Shown: piece by piece, positions 1-8,964 of the stretch
Layout of the letters: each line of letters opens with the position of its first letter
How positions within the stretch are numbered: the first letter of the stretch is position 1
Source of the DNA: Acidobacteriota bacterium
GTDB lineage: Bacteria > Acidobacteriota > Terriglobia > Bryobacterales > Bryobacteraceae
Length of the DNA: 54,732 nucleotides
Reading direction: 5' to 3'
NCBI GenBank assembly: GCA_016213775.1
Contig: JACQZR010000056.1
Span: 1-54,732 of the forward strand
Made by a program: the position numbers and the translations under genes
The notes under the pieces: generated by a model
Told to the model about the DNA's origin: nothing
What the model saw: the letters and a program-made list of their open reading frames with translations, nothing else
The model's database searches: none

Positions 1-36
1 GCAGCTTTCCACGGGAGATTCACTCAGCACCATCTG

Positions 37-1050
37 CTAGTGCTCCTGCGAATAGTACCCGGCCCGAGCACCAGCACTCCATCGCACCTCTCCCGCAACC
101 GCGGGCAGTTGGTTCAACAGGGCCCGGAATAGCGTGGTCTTTCCGCATCCGTTTGGTCCGGTGACACTCCAGCGCTCGTAGCGATGAACCGCGATGTCCA
201 CAGGGCCCATCACTGGTGATCCAGGATGGCCAAACCGCAGTCCGGAAGCGTGCACGACGATTGCGGGCACGGAAGGAACATGCGCGAAATCCAAATGCGA
301 AATCGCCTGCTCCTCCCAGGGCTTCGCCACGGTGGCTTCTAATTGGCGGCGCTCCCGCAGGATGCGTCCGGTACGTGCCACCTTCGCGGCTTTCCTGCGG
401 TAGAAATCATGGGACAGCTTCGCTCCGGGTGGGGCTTTGGCCACCTTCGCGGACAACCGGTCCCTTTGCTCAGCAGCCCGTTCCGCCGCGGCAATGCGCC
501 GCTGTTGCGTGTCGAAGGATTCCCTCTGCCGCGATTCCGCGTCGTCATGCTCGTCCATGGCAAAGTCATAGTTGCCCTCATGCATCACCGCGCGCCCTCG
601 CTCCAGCAGGAGCGTCCGTGTGGTCACGCGGTTGAGGAACGCGCGGTCATGCGAAACGATGATGCACGAGATCTGCCTGCGCATCAGCCAGTGAGCCAGC
701 CAGTCTCGCGCGGCCACGTCCAGATGGTTGGTTGGTTCGTCCAGCAGATATACGTCCGCCTCTTCGCGCATGGCGCCGGCAAGTGCTTCGCGTGTCTGCT
801 GTCCGCTGGATAAGCCTGCCGGCTCCGGACGATGTAGCATGCGGATCCTGATCCCGTTGCGGCGAATGATCTTTCCCGATCCAGGCTCCAACTCGCCGGC
901 CAGCAGTCGCAAAAAAGTCGTCTTGCCGCAGCCGTTCGCGCCCGCGAGACCGATACGATCGCCGGGGTTGATGGCCATCGTGATTCCCTGGAACAGATTG
1001 ATCCCAGGATGGTGGGCGAAACTCAACTGGTGAGTGGAAAGGTAAGACAT
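37..1050 (-). CDS. ABC-F family ATPase, second ABC domain cut by an amber stop
   Basis: Soluble ABC-F type ATPase without membrane segments; the family acts on ribosomes (translation factor or antibiotic protection) or is annotated as Uup-like. Seen: first ABC domain with Walker A GANGCGKTT (about residues 37-45), signature LSSGQ, Walker B and D-loop YLLDEPTNHLD and H-switch IIVSHDR; a charged helical linker; a second Walker A GPNGCGKTT near residue 298. The frame then meets TAG after 337 residues (GYYSQEH-stop), before the second signature and Walker B. ABC-F proteins usually exceed 480 residues. Beyond the TAG the same frame stays open to the window edge and encodes QMVLSESPVESC, the kind of sequence expected there. 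A strong ribosome site (GGAGG) precedes the ATG. Either a pseudogene by one C-to-T change, a sequencing error, or amber readthrough. Confidence 0.85.
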   Translation of the reverse strand: MSYLSTHQLSFAHHPGINLFQGITMAINPGDRIGLAGANGCGKTTFLRLLAGELEPGSGKIIRRNGIRIRMLHRPEPAGLSSGQQTREALAGAMREEADVYLLDEPTNHLDVAARDWLAHWLMRRQISCIIVSHDRAFLNRVTTRTLLLERGRAVMHEGNYDFAMDEHDDAESRQRESFDTQQRRIAAAERAAEQRDRLSAKVAKAPPGAKLSHDFYRRKAAKVARTGRILRERRQLEATVAKPWEEQAISHLDFAHVPSVPAIVVHASGLRFGHPGSPVMGPVDIAVHRYERWSVTGPNGCGKTTLFRALLNQLPAVAGEVRWSAGARAGYYSQEH

Positions 1051-1198
1051 GATTTCCTCCGGCCAGGGCGGCCATTTGCGTCTTGAAGCAGCGTGGAAAT
1101 GTGTCTTAGAGAATCATCGGTGTACTTTTCTCAGCTTACAGCAGGTGCTTTGAAATTGGCAAGAGTGAATTTGCCCTCCAAGAGAAAAATCACACGGC

Positions 1199-1207
1199 TG
1201 CTAGAAT
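1199..1207 (+). promoter_or_regulatory. Putative extended -10 promoter (TGCTAGAAT)
   Basis: TG-C-TAGAAT matches an extended -10 element, with five of six bases of TATAAT. It lies 40 bases before the ATG of the small gene at 1248, leaving about 34 bases of leader that contain the ribosome site AAGGGGAGA. No good -35 is visible, as is usual for extended -10 promoters. Similar TGCTA-type elements occur at 9831, 42885 and 50451. The rest of 1051-1247 shows nothing else recognisable. Confidence 0.4.
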
Positions 1208-1247
1208 TGCCGCCCTGTTTCGCGCATGAGCATAGTAAGGGGAGAAT

Positions 1248-1511
1248 ATGACCCGCAGACAATCACTCATGCTGACCGCGCTGACGCCGATGGCGGCCGC
1301 AGCCTATGAGCCAATGGAGAACAACAACATGTTTGACGACATCTTCAAAGCCGCGATGGAAGCCAAGCGCGGATTGACGTTCTATGTGAAGGGCCAGACG
1401 ATTGGGGGAGGTATCACCAAGATCGGTAACGGCTTTGTGGAAGTGCGCAGCCAGGCCGCATCACGCATCGTGATTCGCATCGACAGCATCGACGCTGTTT
1501 CGATGATCTAG
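1248..1511 (+). CDS. Small exported or membrane-associated hypothetical protein, possible Sm-like fold
   Basis: I do not recognise a named family. The 87-residue product starts with MTRRQSLMLTALTPMAAAA, which could be a short Tat- or Sec-like leader, followed by a helix (MFDDIFKAAMEAKRG) and a beta-rich half (LTFYVKGQTIGGG, GFVEVRSQAASRIVIRIDSI). The beta half resembles the short strand pattern of small SH3/Sm-like barrels, in which a bulky-residue strand is followed by a G-rich turn and a strand ending in an acidic residue; this is only a pattern impression. ATG is preceded by AAGGGGAGA at good spacing. An internal ATG (MENNNMFDD) could start a cytoplasmic form of about 69 residues. The gene converges on the HupE-like gene, the stop codons overlapping. 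Confidence 0.6.
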   Translation: MTRRQSLMLTALTPMAAAAYEPMENNNMFDDIFKAAMEAKRGLTFYVKGQTIGGGITKIGNGFVEVRSQAASRIVIRIDSIDAVSMI

Positions 1512-2479
1512 CTTCGCAGCCGCCAGGCGAACCACGCCAAGCCCACAATCAGCAGGCAGAACGAAGCGACGCGGTGTGCCACCGGCGCGATAGCGGAGAA
1601 GATCTTCGCGCCGCGTGACAGCAGCAGCGCGAAGATGAGGACCGCCAGGATCTCGGCAATCGCCATTCCCGAGAGAACCGCCAGCGCGTCGTAGCCCGTG
1701 CTTGTGAGGTATAACGCGTACGAAAGCCCATGGAAGCCGCCGAGCACAAACGAGACGGCCCATCGCTGGCCCGCTTGGGGGAGTGTGAGAATCTCCACCG
1801 CGAGATAGGCAACCGTCAACGCCAGTGCCGCTTCGACGAAGCGTGGCTGCGGATTCCACGGCGTCCTGGGCACGATGAGTGCCGAGAGAACCTCGCCCGC
1901 GAGAAACATTGCTGTGATGAGCACCAGTTCCCTGCGACTGCGCGCGGCGAGCGCCAGGCATCCGAGGAACAGAACCGCGGCGCCACTCGAGAAGGCCCGC
2001 GCGAAGCCCGATCCCCATCCCACGACAAACAGTTCGAATGCGGTGGGTGGACGGAACCGCACCTGAGCCTTCGTTTGCGAAAAATCAAAAACGGCTTGAT
2101 CTGTTTTATCGTCGCGATAGGCGCGCAACAAGTGAACGTGGTTGGGGACCGTCACGGAATGGAATGTGCAGACCACCTCCAACTCCTCCACCGGTTCCGG
2201 CCACTCATAGATCACCGTGCAGCGGAACGAGGCGTCCTTTTGATCCTCTCCGCATTTCTTTTCAGCGATCCTGCCCGCCACTCCGCGGCTGGAGAATCGA
2301 ATATTCTCGAACAGCGCCTTCTCCGGACCGGTGACATGCTGGATCTCATACAGCGGCATCCGCAATTCATAAATGCCGCGGTTGGCCGACACCCGCAGAT
2401 CCCCGTTGCTCATGCTGATGACATGGCCTTCCGCGCATGCGGCCAGCAGGATGATCAGAGCAAGCGCGCGCGGTATCAT
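1508..2479 (-). CDS. HupE/UreJ-like membrane protein
   Basis: Predicted integral membrane protein of the HupE/UreJ_2 type (323 residues), a family linked in some cases to nickel or other metal uptake but often of unknown role. Seen: a cleavable leader (MIPRALALIILLAACAEG), an extracytoplasmic region of about 140 residues rich in beta strands, then about six hydrophobic segments, including the family-like stretch VEAALALTVAYLAVEI followed by FVLGGFHGLSYA, where HG is conserved. The usual GxDH motif of the first helix is degenerate here (VVGWGSGFARAF), so metal transport is doubtful. The start was chosen because ATG overlaps the TGA of the upstream permease gene (ATGA), implying translational coupling; a longer frame upstream is the shadow of that gene. 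Confidence 0.65.
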   Translation of the reverse strand: MIPRALALIILLAACAEGHVISMSNGDLRVSANRGIYELRMPLYEIQHVTGPEKALFENIRFSSRGVAGRIAEKKCGEDQKDASFRCTVIYEWPEPVEELEVVCTFHSVTVPNHVHLLRAYRDDKTDQAVFDFSQTKAQVRFRPPTAFELFVVGWGSGFARAFSSGAAVLFLGCLALAARSRRELVLITAMFLAGEVLSALIVPRTPWNPQPRFVEAALALTVAYLAVEILTLPQAGQRWAVSFVLGGFHGLSYALYLTSTGYDALAVLSGMAIAEILAVLIFALLLSRGAKIFSAIAPVAHRVASFCLLIVGLAWFAWRLRS

Positions 2480-3510
2480 TCCAGCCGGCGCCTGGTGCGC
2501 ACGTAGATCAGCCGCAGCGCGGCCAGCACTGGAGCGGAAAAGAACATGCCGGGAATGCCGGCAATCTGTTCTCCAGCCAGTGCTCCGAAGATCACGAGCA
2601 ATGGATGCAACGCCAATCCCGACCCCATGAGGAATGGAGTGAGTACATAGTCTTGAAAGATCCGGTAAGCGACAAAGAACGCCACCATCCATCCGACGCC
2701 GCTGCCATAGCCACTGATCAGCGCCACAACGCAGGCGCATACGGCGGCTGCCAGTGGGCCCAGCACCGGGATGAACTCCAGTAGCGCGGCGATGGTGGCC
2801 AGCAAGGAAGCGTACGGCACTCCGGCGATAGAAAAGTATCCCGCATAGACCAGGAACGTGGCAAAACTCAGACCGAAAAGCGCCCGCACGTAATAGCCGA
2901 GCATGACGTGAATATCCGTCATCAGTCCGTCGAAGAATTCCTGATCCTTGAGCGAACCCACGAGGTCGAGAATGGAATTGCGAAGCATCTGCCCGTCCTT
3001 GAGAAAGAAGAAGCCCAGAATCGGAACAAGCAACGCAAATCCCAGATTGCTGATAGCGGCCACCAACTGGCCGATGGCCCCGCGCAGTATGGGCAGCGCC
3101 CGTTCCAACCCGCCTTCCACTTGCTCCTGCAGAACAATGAGAATCTTGCCGCGGAGAAACTCCAGCCATTCCGGCAACGGGGCCGTCGACATTTTCCCGG
3201 CCGTCTTCGCCAAGTCCGGCATGCGGCTGATCAGATTCGCCGCTTCGGCGCTCGCCCGGCTTCCGATAGCTGTCACCGTGGTGATGAGGACAGCGATGAG
3301 GACGGCGTATACAAGGGCCAACGTCAACGTCCTGCGCACCTTGGCGAACCGGTCGACGAGGGAAACGACGGGCGACAGGAGGTAGGCGAAGAATATTGCC
3401 AGAACAAAGATGAGGATTGTTCGCCGGGCCGTGTATAGGAAGGCTACGGCACCCACGGTCAACAACACGGACCAGGTGATGCGGACTGCCCTTGGTTCAA
3501 TCCCCAGCAT
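2476..3510 (-). CDS. AI-2E family (TqsA/PerM-type) membrane permease
   Basis: Polytopic inner membrane protein of 344 residues, the normal length for the AI-2E transporter family, whose members export autoinducer-2 or act as sodium/proton antiporters; the substrate cannot be told here. Seen: two to three N-terminal helices (SVLLTVGAVAFLYTARRTILIFVLAIFFAYLLSP split across two segments), a central amphipathic region with predicted helices around residues 60-150, and C-terminal helices including FAYLLSP and the family-like LEFIPVLGPLAAAV and FLMGSGLALHPLLVI motifs. It is the promoter-proximal member of a pair with the HupE-like gene, sharing an ATGA overlap. The zinc-ribbon gene ends only 10 bases upstream of its start, so the run probably continues from there. 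Confidence 0.85.
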   Translation of the reverse strand: MLGIEPRAVRITWSVLLTVGAVAFLYTARRTILIFVLAIFFAYLLSPVVSLVDRFAKVRRTLTLALVYAVLIAVLITTVTAIGSRASAEAANLISRMPDLAKTAGKMSTAPLPEWLEFLRGKILIVLQEQVEGGLERALPILRGAIGQLVAAISNLGFALLVPILGFFFLKDGQMLRNSILDLVGSLKDQEFFDGLMTDIHVMLGYYVRALFGLSFATFLVYAGYFSIAGVPYASLLATIAALLEFIPVLGPLAAAVCACVVALISGYGSGVGWMVAFFVAYRIFQDYVLTPFLMGSGLALHPLLVIFGALAGEQIAGIPGMFFSAPVLAALRLIYVRTRRRLE

Positions 3511-3520
3511 GCATCAGCCG

Positions 3521-4252
3521 TCAGTTGCCGGAGTCGACTGCCACCGGCGGGTTGTAGTAGAGAATTCGTTTACAGGACTCGCAGAATAGGAGGCCCTCGT
3601 CGCTGGTCCTGAGGTCTTGCATCACCTGCGGCCGGAGAATCATGTTGCAGGCATTGCAGCGGCCATCGACAGCTTCCGCCACTGCCACGCCGCGACGGTT
3701 CTTGCGGATCCGCTCGTAATTAGCCAGAAGGTCTTTGCGCGCCACCCCTGCCTTCTCCTGCCGTTCGGCTCGCATGTCGGCGAGCGCTTTCTGCGTGGAT
3801 GCGGTCTTTTCACGGGCAGCTTGCTTTTCAGCATCTACCTGTTTCGCCTCCACGGCCAGCGCTGCCTCGGCTGTCTTGACGTTATCCGCCAGCTTCTCGG
3901 ATTCGGTCATGAGTTCGAGAATGCGGTCCTCGTACTTGCGAATCTCTTTTTCGCAAAACTCGATCTCGTGCTGAAACGCGCGGTACTGCTCGTTGGTCTT
4001 CGCGCCGGTCATCTGATCCTTGAGCTTGGAGATCTTCTGTTGCTGGATCTGGACCTCGCCATCCAGTCGCTTCCGTTCCTTCTGGTTGCCGGCAAGCGCG
4101 GCGCGATCCATCTCCAACCGGCGCTTGTGAGAGTCGAGCTGCTTCTCGATTTCCTGGATGCGTTTTGGGAGAGCCGCGATTTCCCGCTCCAACTCCGCCG
4201 TGCGCAAATCCAGGCTTTGAATTCTCAGGACAAGGGAAAGATCAGGACTCAT
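3521..4252 (-). CDS. Coiled-coil protein with C-terminal C4 zinc ribbon
   Basis: Cytoplasmic 243-residue protein of the zf-RING_7 (C4-type zinc ribbon) family, of uncertain function although widespread and sometimes linked to nucleic-acid binding. Seen: a long antiparallel coiled coil through residues 1-180, rich in Glu, Lys and Arg with a central turn (KEIRKYEDRILELMTE), then a zinc ribbon with CNAC and CESC pairs about 25 residues apart (GRCNACNMILRP, LLFCESCKRILYY). Length fits the family. It follows murJ by 6 bases and precedes the AI-2E permease by 10, in one leftward run. There is no signal peptide. Confidence 0.85.
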   Translation of the reverse strand: MSPDLSLVLRIQSLDLRTAELEREIAALPKRIQEIEKQLDSHKRRLEMDRAALAGNQKERKRLDGEVQIQQQKISKLKDQMTGAKTNEQYRAFQHEIEFCEKEIRKYEDRILELMTESEKLADNVKTAEAALAVEAKQVDAEKQAAREKTASTQKALADMRAERQEKAGVARKDLLANYERIRKNRRGVAVAEAVDGRCNACNMILRPQVMQDLRTSDEGLLFCESCKRILYYNPPVAVDSGN

Positions 4253-4258
4253 TGGAAG

Positions 4259-5935
4259 CTATTGGATTGTACCACGCTGCCGCCGCAGACTTCGCAGGAT
4301 CGGGCCTCCGAGGGCGCGCATCGCCGGTTCCAGTTCCGGTATTTTGAGCCATTGGCTGGCCCGGTAGAACACCAGTAACCCAATCGGGATGGAGAACACA
4401 AGATTGATGAGATGTGCCTTCCGGGATACTCCGAGACCATGCATGACCGCCCAGTTGGTGAGGGCGACTGCAAGGCCCATCGCGCCCGCCGCAACGCCCA
4501 CCTTCCAAAGGCTGGAAACCAGCAGCCGTCCGTAGATTCCGCCGAGCCGCCCACGTAGAATCACAAACTGAAACAGGAAAGTGAACAGTGCCACCACCGA
4601 GGTGCATAGCGCCAACCCGGCGTGGCCCAACCCCGCGTACCTGGTCAACGCAATTGCCGCCGCATAGTTGATGAGAATCGACGATAGCGAGACGAGCATC
4701 GGAGTTCGAGAGTCATTCAACGCGTAGAACGCCGGTGTCAGGATCTTTACGCCGGAGTATCCAAGCAAGCCAACGGCAAAGAATGACAGCGCATTCGCCG
4801 TCTGCTGCGTATCGTACGGTTCGAACTTGAGTCCTTCGTAGACAGCACCAATGATCGACTGGCCCAGGACCATCAGGCCCACTGACGAGGGCAGAGTGAG
4901 CAGGAACACCGTCGACAATGACCGCGACAGCGTTCGCCGGAACTCATCAAAGTTGCCCGCGGCCGCACTGCGCGAAATGGACGGCAGTGTTGCGGTGGCC
5001 ATAGCCACTCCGAACAAACCCAGGGGCAGTTGCATGAAGCGGAAAGCGTAGGCAAGCCAGCTCACCGGTCCGTCCGCACCGCGTACCGGGTCAATTATGG
5101 ACGAAGCGAAATTGGTGTTCACCATCACGTTGATCTGAACGGCGGCGTTGCCGAGAATCGCCGGGCCCATCATGTTGATGATCCGGCGCAGTCCCGGGTC
5201 GGACCAGTTGAACATGGGGCGAAATCGAAAGCCCGCTCGAAACAGACTCGGCATTTGCCACAACAACTGCAGTGCCCCGCCAAGCACGACACCATATGCC
5301 ATCCCCTCAATCGGGCTGAGTCCGATGTAGGGCCCGGCGACAAAGCCCAGCAGCAGACCGAAGCCAACAGACCCGATATTAAACATGGTGGACGCGGTGG
5401 CGGGCACGCCGAACACATTGTTCGCGTTCAAAACGCCCATGGCCTGTGCAGCGAGTGCCACCAGAAGCAGGAAGGGGAACATGATGCGTGTCATAGTGAC
5501 GGCGAGTTCGAACTTGCCGGCGTTCTCATGAAAGCCCGGTGCGAGCAGTTCCACGAGAAGCGGTGCTCCGATAGCGCCGATCAGGCAAATGGCTCCAACG
5601 AACAGGATGAGGGCCGTGGCCACGCGATTGGCGAGTAGCGCCGCTTCTTCCTTGCTTCTTGTTGCGAGATACTCCGTAAACACAGGGACAAAGGCCGACG
5701 ACAGCGCCCCTTCGGCGAAAAGATCCCGAGTCAGGTTGGGGATACGGAAGCCCAGCAGAAACGCATCGTAGGCCTGTCCTGCGCCAAACAGCCTCGCCAT
5801 GACGATTTCGCGCACCAAGCCTGTTATGCGGCTCATCCCGATCGCGATCGAGGCCACACCCGCGGAACGGACAACACTTTCCTGTGCTGTCACCGGCGGC
5901 TGCTTTGGTTCAGTCAAAGTAGAAATATCCGTCAA
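4259..5935 (-). CDS. murJ: Lipid II flippase MurJ
   Basis: Inner membrane flippase that moves lipid II, the peptidoglycan precursor, to the periplasm. Seen: 558 residues with about 14 hydrophobic segments and the MurJ/MviN hallmarks RSAGVASIAIGMSRITGLVRE near the N terminus (split after the start), FRIPNLTRDLFAEGALSSAF, and FNIGSVGFG in the sixth segment. Length fits the family. The start is TTG, whose last two bases lie in the TGA stop of the peptidase gene (TTGA overlap), so translation is probably coupled; a GTG 14 codons on is a weaker alternative. Followed closely by the zinc-ribbon gene. Confidence 0.93.
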   Translation of the reverse strand: MTDISTLTEPKQPPVTAQESVVRSAGVASIAIGMSRITGLVREIVMARLFGAGQAYDAFLLGFRIPNLTRDLFAEGALSSAFVPVFTEYLATRSKEEAALLANRVATALILFVGAICLIGAIGAPLLVELLAPGFHENAGKFELAVTMTRIMFPFLLLVALAAQAMGVLNANNVFGVPATASTMFNIGSVGFGLLLGFVAGPYIGLSPIEGMAYGVVLGGALQLLWQMPSLFRAGFRFRPMFNWSDPGLRRIINMMGPAILGNAAVQINVMVNTNFASSIIDPVRGADGPVSWLAYAFRFMQLPLGLFGVAMATATLPSISRSAAAGNFDEFRRTLSRSLSTVFLLTLPSSVGLMVLGQSIIGAVYEGLKFEPYDTQQTANALSFFAVGLLGYSGVKILTPAFYALNDSRTPMLVSLSSILINYAAAIALTRYAGLGHAGLALCTSVVALFTFLFQFVILRGRLGGIYGRLLVSSLWKVGVAAGAMGLAVALTNWAVMHGLGVSRKAHLINLVFSIPIGLLVFYRASQWLKIPELEPAMRALGGPILRSLRRQRGTIQ

Positions 5936-7302
5936 ACTCCGTATTGCTCAAAGAACCGTGCGATGGTGCGAATGCCCGTATAGTAGTTATCCAGCTTGTA
6001 CTTCTCGTTCGGCGAGTGCAATCCGTCATCCGGCAGTCCGAACCCCATCAGCACGGTGGGAATCCCAAGGTGCGACGCAAAATCGCCCACGATCGGAATG
6101 GATCCTCCGGAACGTGTCAACACGGTGGGCCGCCCCAATGTTTCGGCGAAGACTCGCGCGGCCACCGAAATCGCGGGATGATCCGGATTGACTACGATGG
6201 CTGGTCCGCCACTCAAGACACGGAGCGTCATCTTTGTCCCGGCGGGCGTGTTCTCGCGAATGAACTTCTCGAATCCGGCTATGACCTTCTCTGGCACCAT
6301 GCCAGGCACCAGGCGGAAGCTGACTTTCGCCGTGGCTTTGGCCGGGATCACCGTCTTCGCTCCCGCCCCAGTGAACCCGCCGGCAATTCCGTGGACCTCC
6401 ATCGTGGGGCGGGCCCAGACGCGCTCCAACACCGAATAGCCGGGCTCTCCCGTAAGCGCCGAGGAGCCCACCTCGTTGGCAAGGAACTCCTCTTCAGAGA
6501 ACGGCAGGTTCTTCCAACTATCCAATTCCGCTGCCGCCGGCGCCTGCACATCGTCGTAGATTCCCGGCACCTGAATGATACCTGCAGCGTTCTTGGCCTT
6601 GGACAACATCTCCACTAGCGCGAAAACCGCATTGGGAGCAGCGCCGCCATACAGACCGGAGTGCAGGTCGCGCGACGGCGCGGAACATTCGACCTCGGTG
6701 TAGATGAGGCCGCGAAGACCGATGCACAACGTCGGGATCCCTTCCTTGTACAACGCAGTGTCGGAAACCAGCGCCACATCGGCCTGCAGCTTCGCTGGAT
6801 TGGCGGCGACATATTTGGCAATGGATTCGCCTCCGACCTCTTCCTCGCCTTCAATAAGGAACTTCACGTTGACCGGGAGCTTTCCGTGCAAGGCCAGCAG
6901 CGTTTCCACCGCCTTGATGTGCATGTACATCTGGCCCTTGTCATCGGCGGAGCCACGCGCGTATATGTTGCCGTCGCGGAGCGTGGGTTCAAAAGGCGGA
7001 GTGTTCCATAGCTCAAGCGGATCGGGAGGCTGCACATCATAGTGCCCGTAGCACAGAACAGTCGGCTTGCCCGGCGCATGCAGCCAATCGGCGTAGACCA
7101 GCGGATGCCTGGCTGTGGGAATGATCTCCACATTCTCCATGCCCGCGGTGTTCAGCTTGGCCGCAACGAAAGCGGCAGCGCGTGCCACATCGCTGTTGTG
7201 CTCCGGTAGTGTACTGATGCTGGCAATGCGCAGCAGCTCATACAACTCGTCTAGAAAGCGCGTTTGGTTGTCGCGCACGTAGGATTCAATGGTGGAAGCC
7301 AT
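5932..7302 (-). CDS. M20 family metallopeptidase (dipeptidase/carnosinase-like)
   Basis: Cytoplasmic di-zinc peptidase that hydrolyses dipeptides or related amides; the exact substrate is unknown. Seen: metal-ligand motifs in family order, YGHYDVQPP (His, Asp), RGSADDKGQ (bridging Asp), EGEEEVGG (general base Glu and ligand Glu), SDT (Asp) and GLHSPNEKY (His), plus a dimerisation lid domain in the middle beginning near GLRGLIYTEVE with the conserved DLHSGLYGG. About 456 residues, usual for this clade. I chose the ATG of MASTIESYV because upstream in-frame GTG and ATG lack a ribosome site and add non-homologous residues; the start is uncertain by up to 12 codons. Its stop overlaps the murJ start. 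Confidence 0.88.
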   Translation of the reverse strand: MASTIESYVRDNQTRFLDELYELLRIASISTLPEHNSDVARAAAFVAAKLNTAGMENVEIIPTARHPLVYADWLHAPGKPTVLCYGHYDVQPPDPLELWNTPPFEPTLRDGNIYARGSADDKGQMYMHIKAVETLLALHGKLPVNVKFLIEGEEEVGGESIAKYVAANPAKLQADVALVSDTALYKEGIPTLCIGLRGLIYTEVECSAPSRDLHSGLYGGAAPNAVFALVEMLSKAKNAAGIIQVPGIYDDVQAPAAAELDSWKNLPFSEEEFLANEVGSSALTGEPGYSVLERVWARPTMEVHGIAGGFTGAGAKTVIPAKATAKVSFRLVPGMVPEKVIAGFEKFIRENTPAGTKMTLRVLSGGPAIVVNPDHPAISVAARVFAETLGRPTVLTRSGGSIPIVGDFASHLGIPTVLMGFGLPDDGLHSPNEKYKLDNYYTGIRTIARFFEQYGV

Positions 7303-7364
7303 GTTTTGAGACGTTGCCCCCATTATAGGAAACTGCACACGACTCCAGTTCGGTTACACTGTCC

Positions 7365-8957
7365 ATGATGAACGTACCCCTCACGCCGATCCGTTTTCTA
7401 TACCGGGCCATGGATCTGTTTTCCCGCAAAGTGGGCATTGTCTCCGGCGACAAGACCTACACGTATGGAGAGTTCGGCGACCGCGCACTGCGGCTGGCGA
7501 GCGCGCTGCGAAAGCACGGCATAGGCAAGGGGGATCGTGTTGCATTCCTCAGCTTCAACAACAATCAGCTTGTGGAGGGCTACTACGGCGCGCCGTTGTG
7601 CCGCGCCATCGCGATGCCGCTCAACGTGCGGTTGTCCATCCAGGAGTTGGTACCCATCCTCAATCACTCCGGCGCGCGCATGCTTTGCTTCGAGAATGAT
7701 TTTCTTCCCGTGGTGGAGCAGTTGAAAGCAGCGTGCGGTGAAATCGAGAGGTTTGTTTCGCTTGATGCCAAGTCCGGTCCGGCGGACATGAGCTACGAGG
7801 AACTGCTCGCCGGCGGCACGCCGGACTACATCGACTACATGTCGTTCGACGAGAACGAAGTGGCGGAACTCTTCTACACCAGCGGCAGCACGGGCACCCC
7901 CAAAGGCGTCATGCTGACACACCGTTCGCTCTACCTGCATGCGCTGTCCGTGTCGACGGTTGGTGGTGATGCGAAGGACCTCGTCGATCTGCACACCATT
8001 CCGCTGTTCCACGCCAATGGCTGGGGCCGTCCGCAGTCTTCCACTATGTTGGGCTCGCGCCAGGTGATGGTTCGGCGCTTTGAACCAACCGGTGTGTTCC
8101 GGCTGATACAGGAGCATCGCGCCACCGAAATGAGTCTCGTGCCCACCATGGCAAATGCTCTGTTGAATGCGCCCGATCGCGGCGCGTATGACCTCACGAG
8201 CATGCGCCGCATCATGTTGGGGGGCGCGGCTGCTTCTCCGGATCTGGTGGCTCGGATGGAAGCGGCTTTCGGATGCGACATCGTCTCCGGATACGGGATG
8301 ACGGAGACATCCCCGGTGCTAACTACGGCGCGTGCGAAGGGAACCGTCGATGAATCCGATCCGGCTGAGCGCCATCGCCGGCGGGCCATGGCTGGGTGGA
8401 GTGTGCCAGGCGTGGAATTGCGCGTCGCCGACGTGAATCTCAATCCCGTGCCCCGCGATGCGGAGACGATCGGCGAGGTGATCGCGCGCGGCGATCATGT
8501 GATGGAAGGCTACTACAAAGACCCCGCCACCACTGCCGCCACCATCGAGAACGGTTGGATTCATACCGGCGACATGGCTGTGTGGGACGAGGAGGGCTAC
8601 ATCCAGATCGTCGACCGGAAAAAGGAAATCATCATCAGCGGCGGTGAGAACATTTCGTCCATTGAAGTGGAGAAGGCTATCTCCTCGCATCCTGCCGTGT
8701 ATGAATGCGCAGTGGTGGCTGCGCCCGATGAACGTTGGGGCGAGGTCCCCGCCGCGGTGGTTGTCTGCAAGCCCGGCATGAGTGTGACAGCGGAGGAGCT
8801 TGCGGCCCACGCCGGCGAGCGGCTCGGCCGGTTTAAGGTCCCCAGGATTTTCGAATTTCGCGAAGAACAGCTTCCCAAAACCGGGACGGGGAAGATCCGC
8901 AAAATGGTGCTCAAGGAGCACTTCTGGGCCGGCAAAGAAAAACGAGTGCAGGGCTGA
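7365..8957 (+). CDS. AMP-dependent acyl-CoA synthetase
   Basis: ANL-superfamily ligase that activates a carboxylic acid, most likely a short- or medium-chain fatty acid, as acyl-AMP and then the CoA thioester. Seen: P-loop-like AMP motif FYTSGSTGTPKGVMLTHRS (A3), GYGMTETSP (A5), GWIHTGDMAVWDEEGYIQI (A7), VDRKKEIIISGGENISS hinge (A8) and the catalytic C-terminal lysine in PKTGTGKIRK (A10). 530 residues, typical. The substrate pocket cannot be read by eye. Divergent from the peptidase gene with about 60 bases between, and followed 8 bases later by prmA, so a bicistronic unit is likely. The start could be the first or second of two adjacent ATG codons. Confidence 0.9.
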   Translation: MMNVPLTPIRFLYRAMDLFSRKVGIVSGDKTYTYGEFGDRALRLASALRKHGIGKGDRVAFLSFNNNQLVEGYYGAPLCRAIAMPLNVRLSIQELVPILNHSGARMLCFENDFLPVVEQLKAACGEIERFVSLDAKSGPADMSYEELLAGGTPDYIDYMSFDENEVAELFYTSGSTGTPKGVMLTHRSLYLHALSVSTVGGDAKDLVDLHTIPLFHANGWGRPQSSTMLGSRQVMVRRFEPTGVFRLIQEHRATEMSLVPTMANALLNAPDRGAYDLTSMRRIMLGGAAASPDLVARMEAAFGCDIVSGYGMTETSPVLTTARAKGTVDESDPAERHRRRAMAGWSVPGVELRVADVNLNPVPRDAETIGEVIARGDHVMEGYYKDPATTAATIENGWIHTGDMAVWDEEGYIQIVDRKKEIIISGGENISSIEVEKAISSHPAVYECAVVAAPDERWGEVPAAVVVCKPGMSVTAEELAAHAGERLGRFKVPRIFEFREEQLPKTGTGKIRKMVLKEHFWAGKEKRVQG

Positions 8958-8964
8958 GAGGCCG

